Source: Phycisphaerales bacterium UBA3158
GTDB lineage: Bacteria > Planctomycetota > Phycisphaerae > Phycisphaerales > SM1A02
Assembly (NCBI GenBank): GCA_002364555.1
Contig: DEYM01000167.1
Coordinates: 1-23,402, forward strand
DNA: 23,402 nucleotides
Reading direction: 5' to 3'
In this document: piece after piece, positions 15,273 through 23,171 of the stretch
Layout of the letters: the number at the start of each line of letters is the position of its first letter
Numbering within the stretch: position 1 is the stretch's first letter
Notes under the pieces: model-generated
Database searches by the model: none
Seen by the model: only the letters and a program-made list of their open reading frames with translations
Told to the model about the DNA's origin: nothing
Program-made: the position numbers and the translations under genes

Positions 15273-17120
15273 ATGGACGCATTCAATGAATTCCTGGCGA
15301 ACGTCAACGAGGTCATCTGGGCCGACTGGGTCCTGTACACCGTGCTTGGAGTCGGCATCCTGTTCACGCTCTGGACGGGATTCTGCCAATGGCGAAGTCT
15401 TACCCATGGTGTGGCGGTGACGACCGGACGATACGACGATCCGGATGATCCCGGTGCGATCAATCACTTCCAGGCGCTCTCCGCGGCACTATCGGCCACG
15501 GTGGGACTGGGCAACATCGCCGGTGTCGCCATCGCGATCGCCCTGGGCGGCCCCGGCGCCGTGTTCTGGATGTGGGTCGTCGGCATCGTCGGCATGGCGC
15601 TCAAGAGCACCGAAGTGTGCCAGTCCATGCTCTACAGGAATACGGAAGACCCCGACAATCCACATGGTGGCCCCATGTTCGTGGTCGCCAAGGGAATGAA
15701 GAAATGGGGACTCGGCTGGCTGGGATCGATCCTGGGCGTCATCTTCTGCCTGACGCTCCTCATATCGACCGTCACCGGCGGCAACATGTTCCAGGCGTGG
15801 AGTGTGGGTGATATCTCCCGTGAAGCGCTGGCCATGGACAACTGGGTGACCGGTGTGATTCTCGCCGTCGTCGTCGCCATGGTCATTCTCGGAGGCATCA
15901 AGCGAATCGGACAGGTCGCCGGCTTCCTCGTCCCCTTCATGTGCTTGATGTACATCATCACGGCCCTCATCGTTCTGGCTTTCCAGATCGATCAGATCCC
16001 CCATCTCATCGGACTGATCTTCCGAAGCGCCTTCTCACCCGCGGAAGCAGGAGGCGCCTTTCTCGGTGGTGCTTCAGGCTACGCCTTCCTCTGGGGCATG
16101 AAGCGGGCGCTGTTCTCGAGCGAAGCCGGCCAGGGCTCGTCCCCGATCGCCCACTCCGCGGCTCGTACCAACGAGCCTGTGAGTGAATCGGTCGTGGCCG
16201 GACTCGAACCCTTCATCGACACCATCATCGTCTGCACACTGACCGCTCTGGTGATTCTCTCCACGGGTGCGTTGACACGAGGCGGAGACGGCGAGGGACA
16301 TGACGGCATCTGGGAAACCCCCCCCTCCGTCGTCGTAGTCAAGGAGGATGGCGACCAGCCGGGTTCCAAGAAGTGGGTCGTTGGCGAACCGACTGCCTTC
16401 AGAACAGAGGATGATTCCAAGGCGGTCATGGGCGGCAAGACGCCGCTGCCGGTCAGAACGTCGGTTTCACACAAGATCGATGGCAAGGGCTGGCGGGATG
16501 GCGACATGGTCATGGTCGTCGTCGAAGGCGATGACAAGGTGCACAAGAACACCGAGTCGAACAGAGCCGTGTTCTACGGCAAGGTGAAGATTCCCGAAGA
16601 CACCAAGGAGGAGTCGTACATCCGCTGGGAGCCGGTGTCGACCACCGCAGGCCATGTCAACCACTTCCAGCATCTCGTCGATACCGGCAGAATCCAGCTG
16701 GCCTTCCCCGGGCTCTACAAGGAGTACAAGGGCGCATCCCTGACGGCCTATGCGATCAATCGGGTCATACCCGGGCTGGGCACGTGGATGATCCTCATCG
16801 CCGCATGGCTCTTCGCCATTTCAACCATGATTTCATGGAGCTACTACGGCGAACAGGCGATCGTCTTCCTGTTCGGTCGATTCAGCGAAGCCGTCATCCC
16901 CTTCTACAAGATCATCTACTGCCTTCTCATCGTGGTCGCCACGCTTCCCATCGTGGAGACGACCACCGAGATCGGCAACCTGTCCGATCTGGGAACCGGC
17001 ATCATGCTCTGGTCCAATATCCCGATCATGCTCATCTTCGGAGTGATCGCCATGACGGCGTATCACAGCTACTTCCGAAGACTGCGATCGGGTGAAATCA
17101 AGCCGCACAACAAGGATTGA
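15273..17120 (+). CDS. AGCS-family sodium:alanine/glycine symporter with a large insertion
   Basis: This 615-residue protein is an alanine/glycine:cation symporter, which brings small amino acids into the cell with Na+. Family signatures are ALSATVGLGNIAGVAIAI (residues 72-89) followed by GGPGAVFWMWVVG (92-104), HGGPMFVVAKG (131-141), RALFSSEAGQGSSPIAHSAA (278-297) and ISWSYYGEQAIVFLFG (520-535). Most family members have about 450-540 residues. The surplus here is a hydrophilic segment from about 333 to 478, predicted rich in beta strands (SVVVVKEDG, MVMVVVEGDD, AVFYGKVKIP), placed after the helix that ends in LVILSTGAL. By analogy with the LeuT-fold layout this loop should face outside. The ATG has CGGAGCGG upstream. 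The NSS gene precedes it by 31 bases. Confidence 0.94.
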   Translation: MDAFNEFLANVNEVIWADWVLYTVLGVGILFTLWTGFCQWRSLTHGVAVTTGRYDDPDDPGAINHFQALSAALSATVGLGNIAGVAIAIALGGPGAVFWMWVVGIVGMALKSTEVCQSMLYRNTEDPDNPHGGPMFVVAKGMKKWGLGWLGSILGVIFCLTLLISTVTGGNMFQAWSVGDISREALAMDNWVTGVILAVVVAMVILGGIKRIGQVAGFLVPFMCLMYIITALIVLAFQIDQIPHLIGLIFRSAFSPAEAGGAFLGGASGYAFLWGMKRALFSSEAGQGSSPIAHSAARTNEPVSESVVAGLEPFIDTIIVCTLTALVILSTGALTRGGDGEGHDGIWETPPSVVVVKEDGDQPGSKKWVVGEPTAFRTEDDSKAVMGGKTPLPVRTSVSHKIDGKGWRDGDMVMVVVEGDDKVHKNTESNRAVFYGKVKIPEDTKEESYIRWEPVSTTAGHVNHFQHLVDTGRIQLAFPGLYKEYKGASLTAYAINRVIPGLGTWMILIAAWLFAISTMISWSYYGEQAIVFLFGRFSEAVIPFYKIIYCLLIVVATLPIVETTTEIGNLSDLGTGIMLWSNIPIMLIFGVIAMTAYHSYFRRLRSGEIKPHNKD

Positions 17121-17146
17121 ACGGACTCTTGAAAGGTGATCTCTCC

Positions 17147-17791
17147 ATGCATCGCTGGTGCATCGCTTCCTTGACGGATGCGATCGAATCCGGGCTGCGG
17201 AAAGAGGAAGTCAGACTCCACGCGGAACAGTCGGTGCTCGGGCTGGATGCCCGCGACGAGGTGACTCTGCACGAACTGCTGGAGTCCTCCCTGAGTCGGG
17301 AGACCTATGGAGTCCATAGAGAAGTCCGCTACCCTCGAGCCAGGGCGCATCGACGTCGATCCGTGGGTGATCGATGCGATCTGGTCCTGACACCGGACGA
17401 TCGACCTCTTCAGATCCCGGAGACGGCCGCCACCCTGTTCGAGGATCAGTCCGCGGTGGCGCTTGAAGACGCCTTCTGGCTCGAGGTCAAGGTCGTGTCC
17501 CAGTTCGTCGAGGAAGGCGGCAATGGAGCGTATTCCTCCAATCTGCTTTCGACTGTTCGCGAGGATGTCACCAAGCTCAGCAAGGACCGGGGAATCCTGC
17601 ACGCTGGACTGCTGATACTGCTCTTCACCGCCACTCCCGAGATCGCTGAGCACGATCTTGGTATCTGGCAGGACAAATGTCTCGAGAAGGGACTGCCGAT
17701 CGCCGCCCCTTGCAGTCGAACGATCCCGATATCCGATCGGAGAGGCAATCGCTTCTGCACAATCAGGATCTATCCGGTCCGCCACTACTAG
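17147..17791 (+). CDS. Unknown protein with a PD-(D/E)XK nuclease-like pattern
   Basis: This 214-residue soluble protein is not one I recognise by family. It shows the layout of the PD-(D/E)XK nuclease fold: an N-terminal helix, a strand GVHREVRYP (residues 55-63), a strand with a buried acid, GDRCDLVLTP (75-84, Asp78), and a strand with E-x-K, AFWLEVKVV (109-117, Glu113 and Lys115), then a helix and the hydrophobic strand AGLLILLFTA (153-162). This matches the D...ExK active-site order, but assignment is by pattern only. The first possible start (TTG 17117) overlaps the AGCS stop; I prefer the ATG at 17147, which follows AAAGGT by nine bases. It lies 26 bases after the AGCS gene and shares its stop with lpxB through CTAG at 17788-17791. 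Confidence 0.7.
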   Translation: MHRWCIASLTDAIESGLRKEEVRLHAEQSVLGLDARDEVTLHELLESSLSRETYGVHREVRYPRARAHRRRSVGDRCDLVLTPDDRPLQIPETAATLFEDQSAVALEDAFWLEVKVVSQFVEEGGNGAYSSNLLSTVREDVTKLSKDRGILHAGLLILLFTATPEIAEHDLGIWQDKCLEKGLPIAAPCSRTIPISDRRGNRFCTIRIYPVRHY

Positions 17792-18912
17792 CGAGTGATC
17801 ACCTCGACGATGGCATCGGCCGCCTCCTCGGCGAACGACTTGCCCTCGTATGGAACAAGGGACCGCTTGATGGCCTGCACCTGTTCGGATCGACGCTGCT
17901 CGGAATCGAGCAGACCCATCACCTCATCGCGGATCGGTTCGATGCCGCCCCAATGAGGCACGAATTCGGGAACGATTCGACTACCCGCTATCAGGTTCGG
18001 TAGAAGCCGGTCCGGCGTGATCAACAGCAGCCGACCACCGATGCTTCCAACCGGACCTGTCCTGTAGACACCCACCATCGGTCTTTCGTGTCGCATGATG
18101 TCGAGTGTGACCGTACCCGACACCGCCAACACAAGTTGTGACCAGTGCAGAGCGGCGTCCCGCTGACCGACGATGATGTCGATGCGATCCTCGGGACCAA
18201 GATGACGACGGATACGACGCGCCTTCTCCTCATCGACGGCTGTCATCGCCACCACGATCGTCGGATGGACATCCCGCAGTCCTCTGACCACATCGATCAT
18301 CAGCTGGACATTCCGGTCGATCTCCTGATTTCTCGAACCAGGCATGAGCAGAAGTCGTGGCGAACCCTGCTGGAAGGAGTCGCTTTCCGCAATCATCCGA
18401 TCGATGTCGAGCTCACGGTTGATCGCCGGATGCCCGATGAATTTCGCCGGTATGGAGCGGGAGGCGAACCAATCGGGCTCGAATGGCAGAAGGCAGAGAA
18501 CCTGATCCGTACATTTTCTGAGTTTCCTCGAACGCCATGGCGCCCAGGCCCAGAGCTGCGGTGCCGCGAGATGGACGACGCGGACCCCCTGTGGACGAAG
18601 TGCCTTGCAGATCGGAAAATTGGCCGCTGGTGAATCCACTGGAACCAGCCCATCCGGCTGATGTTCCCGGCACCATCGAAGAATCGACTTCTGAGTTCGA
18701 CGAACTCGACGCACATGAGCCAGTGCTCCAAGACCCATGGCGGCATGTTCAACCGTGTTTTCATGCAAGTGTGCACCTGCCCTGGCCATTCCAGAGCCAC
18801 CCCAGGCATGGATGGACCAGTTCGGATGCTCGGAACGCAGGCGATGAATGACGCTCGCGGCGAGGCGATCGCCACTGGGCTCGAAGGCGGTAAAAAGGAG
18901 TGTCTTCGTCAT
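17788..18912 (-). CDS. lpxB: Lipid-A-disaccharide synthase
   Basis: LpxB joins UDP-2,3-diacylglucosamine and lipid X to form the disaccharide of lipid A, at the inner membrane. The 374-residue protein has the family length. Motifs are FEPSGDRLAASVI (residues 10-22; usually GExSGD), PVDSPAANF (91-99), whose Asp93 lines up with the essential Asp98 of Escherichia coli LpxB, VHLAAPQLWAWAPWR (113-127), CLLPFEPDWF (140-149), GHPAI (160-164), LLLMPGSRNQEI (187-198) and VSGTVTLD (264-271). Its presence indicates that the organism makes lipid A. It is divergent from the aspS region and convergent with the nuclease-like gene. No other lpx genes are adjacent. Confidence 0.95.
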   Translation of the reverse strand: MTKTLLFTAFEPSGDRLAASVIHRLRSEHPNWSIHAWGGSGMARAGAHLHENTVEHAAMGLGALAHVRRVRRTQKSILRWCREHQPDGLVPVDSPAANFPICKALRPQGVRVVHLAAPQLWAWAPWRSRKLRKCTDQVLCLLPFEPDWFASRSIPAKFIGHPAINRELDIDRMIAESDSFQQGSPRLLLMPGSRNQEIDRNVQLMIDVVRGLRDVHPTIVVAMTAVDEEKARRIRRHLGPEDRIDIIVGQRDAALHWSQLVLAVSGTVTLDIMRHERPMVGVYRTGPVGSIGGRLLLITPDRLLPNLIAGSRIVPEFVPHWGGIEPIRDEVMGLLDSEQRRSEQVQAIKRSLVPYEGKSFAEEAADAIVEVITR

Positions 18913-18987
18913 TTGAGGTACCCGGGACTCCTGGATCGGCTCATCAGATTGGGATTGTACGACCCTGAATCGATGGAGGCCGTTACC

Positions 18988-19047
18988 ATGCCGTCCTTTG
19001 ACTTCCCAGCCCCATCAAGGGGCCTTCATGAGGATCTGGATCAATGA
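18988..19047 (+). CDS. Possible 19-codon leader ORF coupled to aspS
   Basis: A short frame encodes MPSFDFPAPSRGLHEDLDQ. Its ATG (18988) has a strong ribosome site, GGAGG, eight bases upstream. Its TGA (19045-19047) overlaps the aspS ATG as ATGA, the classic layout for coupled translation. Three of its 19 codons are for Asp (GAC, GAT, GAT), the amino acid handled by the downstream enzyme. A small stem GCCCC...GGGGC (19009-19023) lies inside it. It may be a regulatory leader peptide or simply a feature of the aspS leader; it has no recognisable protein function. Confidence 0.35.
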   Translation: MPSFDFPAPSRGLHEDLDQ

Positions 19048-20828
19048 TGAAGCGAACCCATGACTGCGGCCAACTCCGCGAATCGAACTCCGGGGATATC
19101 GTCGTTCTGGCGGGCTGGGTGAACAATTTCCGTGATCAGGGCAAGGGACTCGCCTTCATCGATCTACGAGATCGCGGCGGGATCACCCAGGTCGTGTTCA
19201 ATCTCGAGGATTGCGATGCGCAGACCGTCGAATACGCCCACTCGCTTCGTCGGGAGGATGTCGTCGCCATCAAGGGAGTTGTGCAGCCACGCCAGGGCAA
19301 AGCCAATGAAAAGCTGTCCACTGGAAGCATCGAGGTAATCGGTCAGACGATCGAGGTTCTCAACAGAACCGACAATCCTCCCATTCTGCCCGATGAACAC
19401 GATGGCGAGAAGATCTCCGAGGAGGTACGACTGAAGTATCGCTACATCGATCTTCGACGGCCACGCATGCAGGAGATCCTTCGAATACGACATCTCGTGG
19501 CCAGAACCACACGGGAATACTTCGATGAGCACGGCTTTCTCGAAATTGAAACGCCCTTGCTCATCAAGAGTACCCCCGAGGGTGCGCGCGACTTCATCGT
19601 TCCGTCCAGAATCTATCCCGGGGAATGGTACGCGCTTCCGCAGAGTCCCCAGATCTTCAAGCAGATTCTCATGGTTGCCGGCTGCGATCGATATCTGCAG
19701 ATCTGCAAGTGTCTGAGGGACGAGGATCCTCGTGCGGATCGTCAGGCCGAATTCACGCAGATCGATCTCGAGTTGTCCTTCGTCGACAGAGACGACATCC
19801 TCGATCTCATGGAAGGTTTCATGCGATCGCTCTTCAAGCAGGTCATTGACGTGGATCTCGGCGATATCCCGCGCATGCCCTGGTCTGAGGCCATGGAGCG
19901 ATTCGGATCGGACAGGCCCGATCTTCGATTCGATCTGGAACTGCAGGACATCTCGGAGCTGGCGGCTCGAACCGATTTCCGCGTCTTCACCGAAGCACTG
20001 GCCAAGGAGGACGGCGCCGTGAAGGCCATTCGCGTCCCGGATGGAGCGGGCTCCTTCTCCAGGAAGGTGACCGATGGCTACAACGAGGTGGCCAGGGCAC
20101 ATGGTGCCGGTGGATTGCCCACCGTCAAGTACACAGCCAATGGATTCGAAACCGGCATCGCCAAGTTCCTCGATGGAATCGGCGATGATCTGGTGGCTCT
20201 GCTCGGACTTGAACCAGGCGACGCGGTTCTCTTCACGGCCGATACTCGTGACATCGCCAACACGGCCCTTGGCGCCGTGCGTCTGGCGGCGGCCGCCGAC
20301 CTCGATCTGATTCCCGAAGGCAGACACGATGCCCTGTGGGTCATCGACTTCCCGATGTTCAAATGGGACGATGATGGCAAGCGATGGGCCAGTGAACATC
20401 ATCCGTTCACGGCGCCTCGAGCCGATCAACTCGAGATCCTCGAATCGAATCCCGGCAAATGTCTCTCCGATGGATACGACTTCGTCGTCAATGGCTCTGA
20501 AGCCGGAGGCGGTTCCATTCGTATCCATGACCCCAACGTTCAGAAGACCGTGTTCTCATTGCTGAATCTGTCCGAGGAAGAGGCGAAGAGCAAGTTCGGA
20601 TTCCTCCTCGATGCCCTTCGCTACGGTGCCCCTCCGCATGGTGGCATAGCCTTCGGACTGGATCGTCTGGTGATGCTCCTGGCCGGAACCGACAACATCC
20701 GTGACGTCATCGCCTTCCCGAAGACGCAAAATGGCGGCGACCTGATGTCCCAGGCACCGGGCCCCGTCGACATGGCCCAGCTTGAGGAACTTCAATTGTC
20801 GGTCGTGGAAAAGGCCAAGTCCGACTGA
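19044..20828 (+). CDS. aspS: Aspartate-tRNA ligase, bacterial type
   Basis: AspRS attaches aspartate to its tRNA in the cytoplasm. The 594-residue length is that of the bacterial type. Order of domains: anticodon-binding OB fold at the N-terminus (CGQLRESNSGD, residues 8-18, then GWVNNFRD), class II catalytic core with motif 2 (CLRDEDPRADRQAEFTQID, 223-241; most relatives have RQPEFTQ), a GAD-type insertion (about 285-420), HHPFTAPR (452-459), NGSEAGGGSIRIHDP (483-497) and motif 3 GGIAFGLDRLVMLL (533-546). I chose 19044 over the adjacent ATG at 19047 because GAGGA stands nine bases upstream. It starts within the stop of a short leader ORF and is followed after 28 bases by the DAACS symporter gene. 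Confidence 0.97.
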   Translation: MMKRTHDCGQLRESNSGDIVVLAGWVNNFRDQGKGLAFIDLRDRGGITQVVFNLEDCDAQTVEYAHSLRREDVVAIKGVVQPRQGKANEKLSTGSIEVIGQTIEVLNRTDNPPILPDEHDGEKISEEVRLKYRYIDLRRPRMQEILRIRHLVARTTREYFDEHGFLEIETPLLIKSTPEGARDFIVPSRIYPGEWYALPQSPQIFKQILMVAGCDRYLQICKCLRDEDPRADRQAEFTQIDLELSFVDRDDILDLMEGFMRSLFKQVIDVDLGDIPRMPWSEAMERFGSDRPDLRFDLELQDISELAARTDFRVFTEALAKEDGAVKAIRVPDGAGSFSRKVTDGYNEVARAHGAGGLPTVKYTANGFETGIAKFLDGIGDDLVALLGLEPGDAVLFTADTRDIANTALGAVRLAAAADLDLIPEGRHDALWVIDFPMFKWDDDGKRWASEHHPFTAPRADQLEILESNPGKCLSDGYDFVVNGSEAGGGSIRIHDPNVQKTVFSLLNLSEEEAKSKFGFLLDALRYGAPPHGGIAFGLDRLVMLLAGTDNIRDVIAFPKTQNGGDLMSQAPGPVDMAQLEELQLSVVEKAKSD

Positions 20829-20856
20829 ACAGGGCCTTATCGGGTAGGCTCGGGCC

Positions 20857-22173
20857 ATGAAGAAGGCCAACCTCCTGACGTTGTTGATCATCTTGGGAAT
20901 GCTTCTGGGCGTCCTCTACGGCCAGTTCATGCTCTACGATTCAGAGAATCTGATCTCCTCCATGCACTGGACGAAGGCTGCTGGGGATCTGGTGCTCATC
21001 CGTCCACTGAAACTGCTTGTGATCCCGCTGATCTTCTTCAGTGTGGTGGTGGGAATCACCCGGATCGGCGATCCGTCCAAGCTGGGCACCCTTGGCCTTG
21101 CCACGCTCGGGTACTACTTCGGAACGATGCTGATCGCCGTGATCATCGGAACGACTCTGGTCACACTCATACAACCAGGGGATCTGCCGGCCGAGGTCCA
21201 GGCGCAGGTCGCCGCCGCCGGAGAGGTTTCCTTCGATTCGGATACCGTTCTCAAGGGCAAGGTCGACGGACAGTCCATGGGTGGCGCCTGGAACAACATT
21301 CTCAAACAGGTCATTCCCTCGAATGTGATATCGGAGATGGCTGCGGGAAGACCGCTTGGTCTGATCGTATTCGCGATGGTTCTGGGATTGGCGCTGGCCG
21401 CCGGTGGCAATCGAACCAAACCGGCAAGAGATTTCTTCGATGCCATGTTCGAAGGCCTGATGATCATGATCCAGTGGGTCATCTGGCTGACACCCCTGGG
21501 CGTCTTCTTCCTGCTGGCCTGGACGGTGGGCAAGATCGGCCTGGCTGAACTGATCGGACCACTCGGCAGCTACATGGCCGTGGTGTTCATCGGCCTGCTG
21601 TTCCACATGGTCATTGTGCTCCCGCTGATTCTCTGGCTGCTGGCGGGGATCAATCCATACGGATTCATGGCGAAGATGAAGCCGGCGTTGTTGACGGCAT
21701 TCGGAACCGACTCGAGTTCCGCCACTCTGCCCGTGACCATGGAGACCGCTGAACTCGAGGCGGGTTGTTCGAAACGCGCCTCCAACTTCGTACTACCTCT
21801 CGGATCCACGATCAACATGGATGGAACGGCCCTCTATGAAGCCGTTGCCGTCGTGTTCCTGTTCCAGCTCTACGGCATCGATCTGAGCATGTCTCAGCTG
21901 ATCATCGTCGTGATCACCGCAACCCTCGCCGCAGTGGGTGCGGCAGGCATCCCTTCCGCGGGTCTCGTCACGATGGTGATCGTGATCTCGGCCGTGAATG
22001 GATCTCTCGAGGGAACGGGACTCATGCTTCCAGTCGCCGCCATCGGCGTCATACTCGGAGTCGATCGGATCCTGGACATGTGCCGAACGACGGTGAATGT
22101 CTGGGGAGATGCCGTCGGCGCCAGGATCATGACCCGCCTGGCACCCGACGAACCACAGGACGCCGACCACTAG
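20857..22173 (+). CDS. Dicarboxylate/amino acid:cation symporter (DAACS, GltP-like)
   Basis: This 438-residue inner-membrane carrier belongs to the glutamate/aspartate or C4-dicarboxylate symporter family with an elevator mechanism. It has the three transport-domain signatures: hairpin 1 TDSSSATLPVTM (residues 284-295), NMDGTALYEA (320-329) in the seventh helix, and VDRILDMCRTTVNVWGD (402-418) in the eighth. Arg410 occupies the position of Arg397 in GltPh, which binds the side-chain carboxylate, so an acidic substrate (aspartate, glutamate or a dicarboxylate) is more likely than a neutral amino acid. Hairpin 2 is AAVGAAGIPSAG (358-369). The gene lies 28 bases after aspS, with only a weak ribosome site, and ends in a CTAG shared with the trxB stop. 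Confidence 0.95.
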   Translation: MKKANLLTLLIILGMLLGVLYGQFMLYDSENLISSMHWTKAAGDLVLIRPLKLLVIPLIFFSVVVGITRIGDPSKLGTLGLATLGYYFGTMLIAVIIGTTLVTLIQPGDLPAEVQAQVAAAGEVSFDSDTVLKGKVDGQSMGGAWNNILKQVIPSNVISEMAAGRPLGLIVFAMVLGLALAAGGNRTKPARDFFDAMFEGLMIMIQWVIWLTPLGVFFLLAWTVGKIGLAELIGPLGSYMAVVFIGLLFHMVIVLPLILWLLAGINPYGFMAKMKPALLTAFGTDSSSATLPVTMETAELEAGCSKRASNFVLPLGSTINMDGTALYEAVAVVFLFQLYGIDLSMSQLIIVVITATLAAVGAAGIPSAGLVTMVIVISAVNGSLEGTGLMLPVAAIGVILGVDRILDMCRTTVNVWGDAVGARIMTRLAPDEPQDADH

Positions 22174-23141
22174 GAAGACTGGTCAGCCAGCCATCGTTCC
22201 GCATCCAGAGCCGCCTGGCAACCCATGCCAGCAGCCGTGATCGCCTGTCGGTATTCCGAATCCGCCACATCACCGGCCGCGAATACGCCCTCGATGTTCG
22301 TGTGGCTGTCCCGACCGGCAAGCGTGACGTATCGCGCATCGTCGAGGTCGATTCCACTGTCCTCGAGGAAGGACGTCGCCGGCGTATGACCAATGGCGAT
22401 GAAGAGACCGTTGATCGGCAGATGGCTCTTCTCACCGGTCACCGTATCTTCAAGATCGACACCCGTGATCGAAGCATCACCAGTCACATCGGTGACCTTG
22501 GAATTCCAGATGACCTCCGCATTGGGCTCGTCCATGAATCGTTTCTGCATGGTCTTGGACGCCCGGAGTTCATCGCGGCGATGAATGACGTAGACCTTCG
22601 AAGCGAACTTGGTGAGGTAATGCGCCTCTTCCATGGCACTGTCGCCACCACCGACGACGGCCATCGGCTTGTCGCGGAACATCGGAAGCGCGCCGTCGCA
22701 GACCGCGCAGGCACTGACTCCACCACCTGATGTGGCGAGCCGAAGCTCGTTGTCCAGTCCCATCCAGTTGGCAGTCGCCCCTGTGGCGATGATGACGGCC
22801 TTCGCCTTCACCGTGGCACCTCCAGAGGTCTCCATGACGAACGGGCGGGACGAAAAATCACAGGAGACGATGTCCTCTCCCACCACCCGCGTACCGAATC
22901 GCTCAGCCTGCTTCTGGAACATGGCCATCATTTCCGGACCGGCGACCCCATCGGGAAAACCCGGATAGTTCTCGACATCGGTCGTCAGCATCAATTGACC
23001 ACCAGGCAGTACCGGAGCAGGATCCTGTCGAGGAACACCCACGTAGCAGATCGGATTGAGCTGAGCTCTGGCGGCGTAGATCGCTGCCGTCCATCCCGCC
23101 GGTCCACTTCCAATAATGACTACTTTCTCGATGTCGGACAT
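22170..23141 (-). CDS. trxB: Thioredoxin-disulfide reductase
   Basis: TrxB passes electrons from NADPH through FAD and a Cys pair to thioredoxin. The 323-residue protein has the FAD motif IIGSGPAGWTAAIYAAR (residues 9-25), the redox centre SACAVCDGALP (143-153; Cys145 and Cys148), the NADPH-binding GGGDSAMEEA (164-173) and HRRDELRA (187-194), whose arginines favour NADPH, and the FAD-binding AAGDVAD (288-294). A GTG at 23156 is open upstream, but I chose the ATG at 23141 because GGAG stands eight bases before it. The gene before it on the same strand ends 30 bases upstream, so they may be co-transcribed. Confidence 0.96.
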   Translation of the reverse strand: MSDIEKVVIIGSGPAGWTAAIYAARAQLNPICYVGVPRQDPAPVLPGGQLMLTTDVENYPGFPDGVAGPEMMAMFQKQAERFGTRVVGEDIVSCDFSSRPFVMETSGGATVKAKAVIIATGATANWMGLDNELRLATSGGGVSACAVCDGALPMFRDKPMAVVGGGDSAMEEAHYLTKFASKVYVIHRRDELRASKTMQKRFMDEPNAEVIWNSKVTDVTGDASITGVDLEDTVTGEKSHLPINGLFIAIGHTPATSFLEDSGIDLDDARYVTLAGRDSHTNIEGVFAAGDVADSEYRQAITAAGMGCQAALDAERWLADQSS

Positions 23142-23171
23142 CTCTCTGACTCCCACCTGTACTCAGGCAAA

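Noticed and set aside
19164..20528. Long open frame (454 codons) on the minus strand
   Set aside because: It lies wholly antisense to aspS, which is certain from its motifs; long antisense frames are expected at this base composition and the product resembles nothing.
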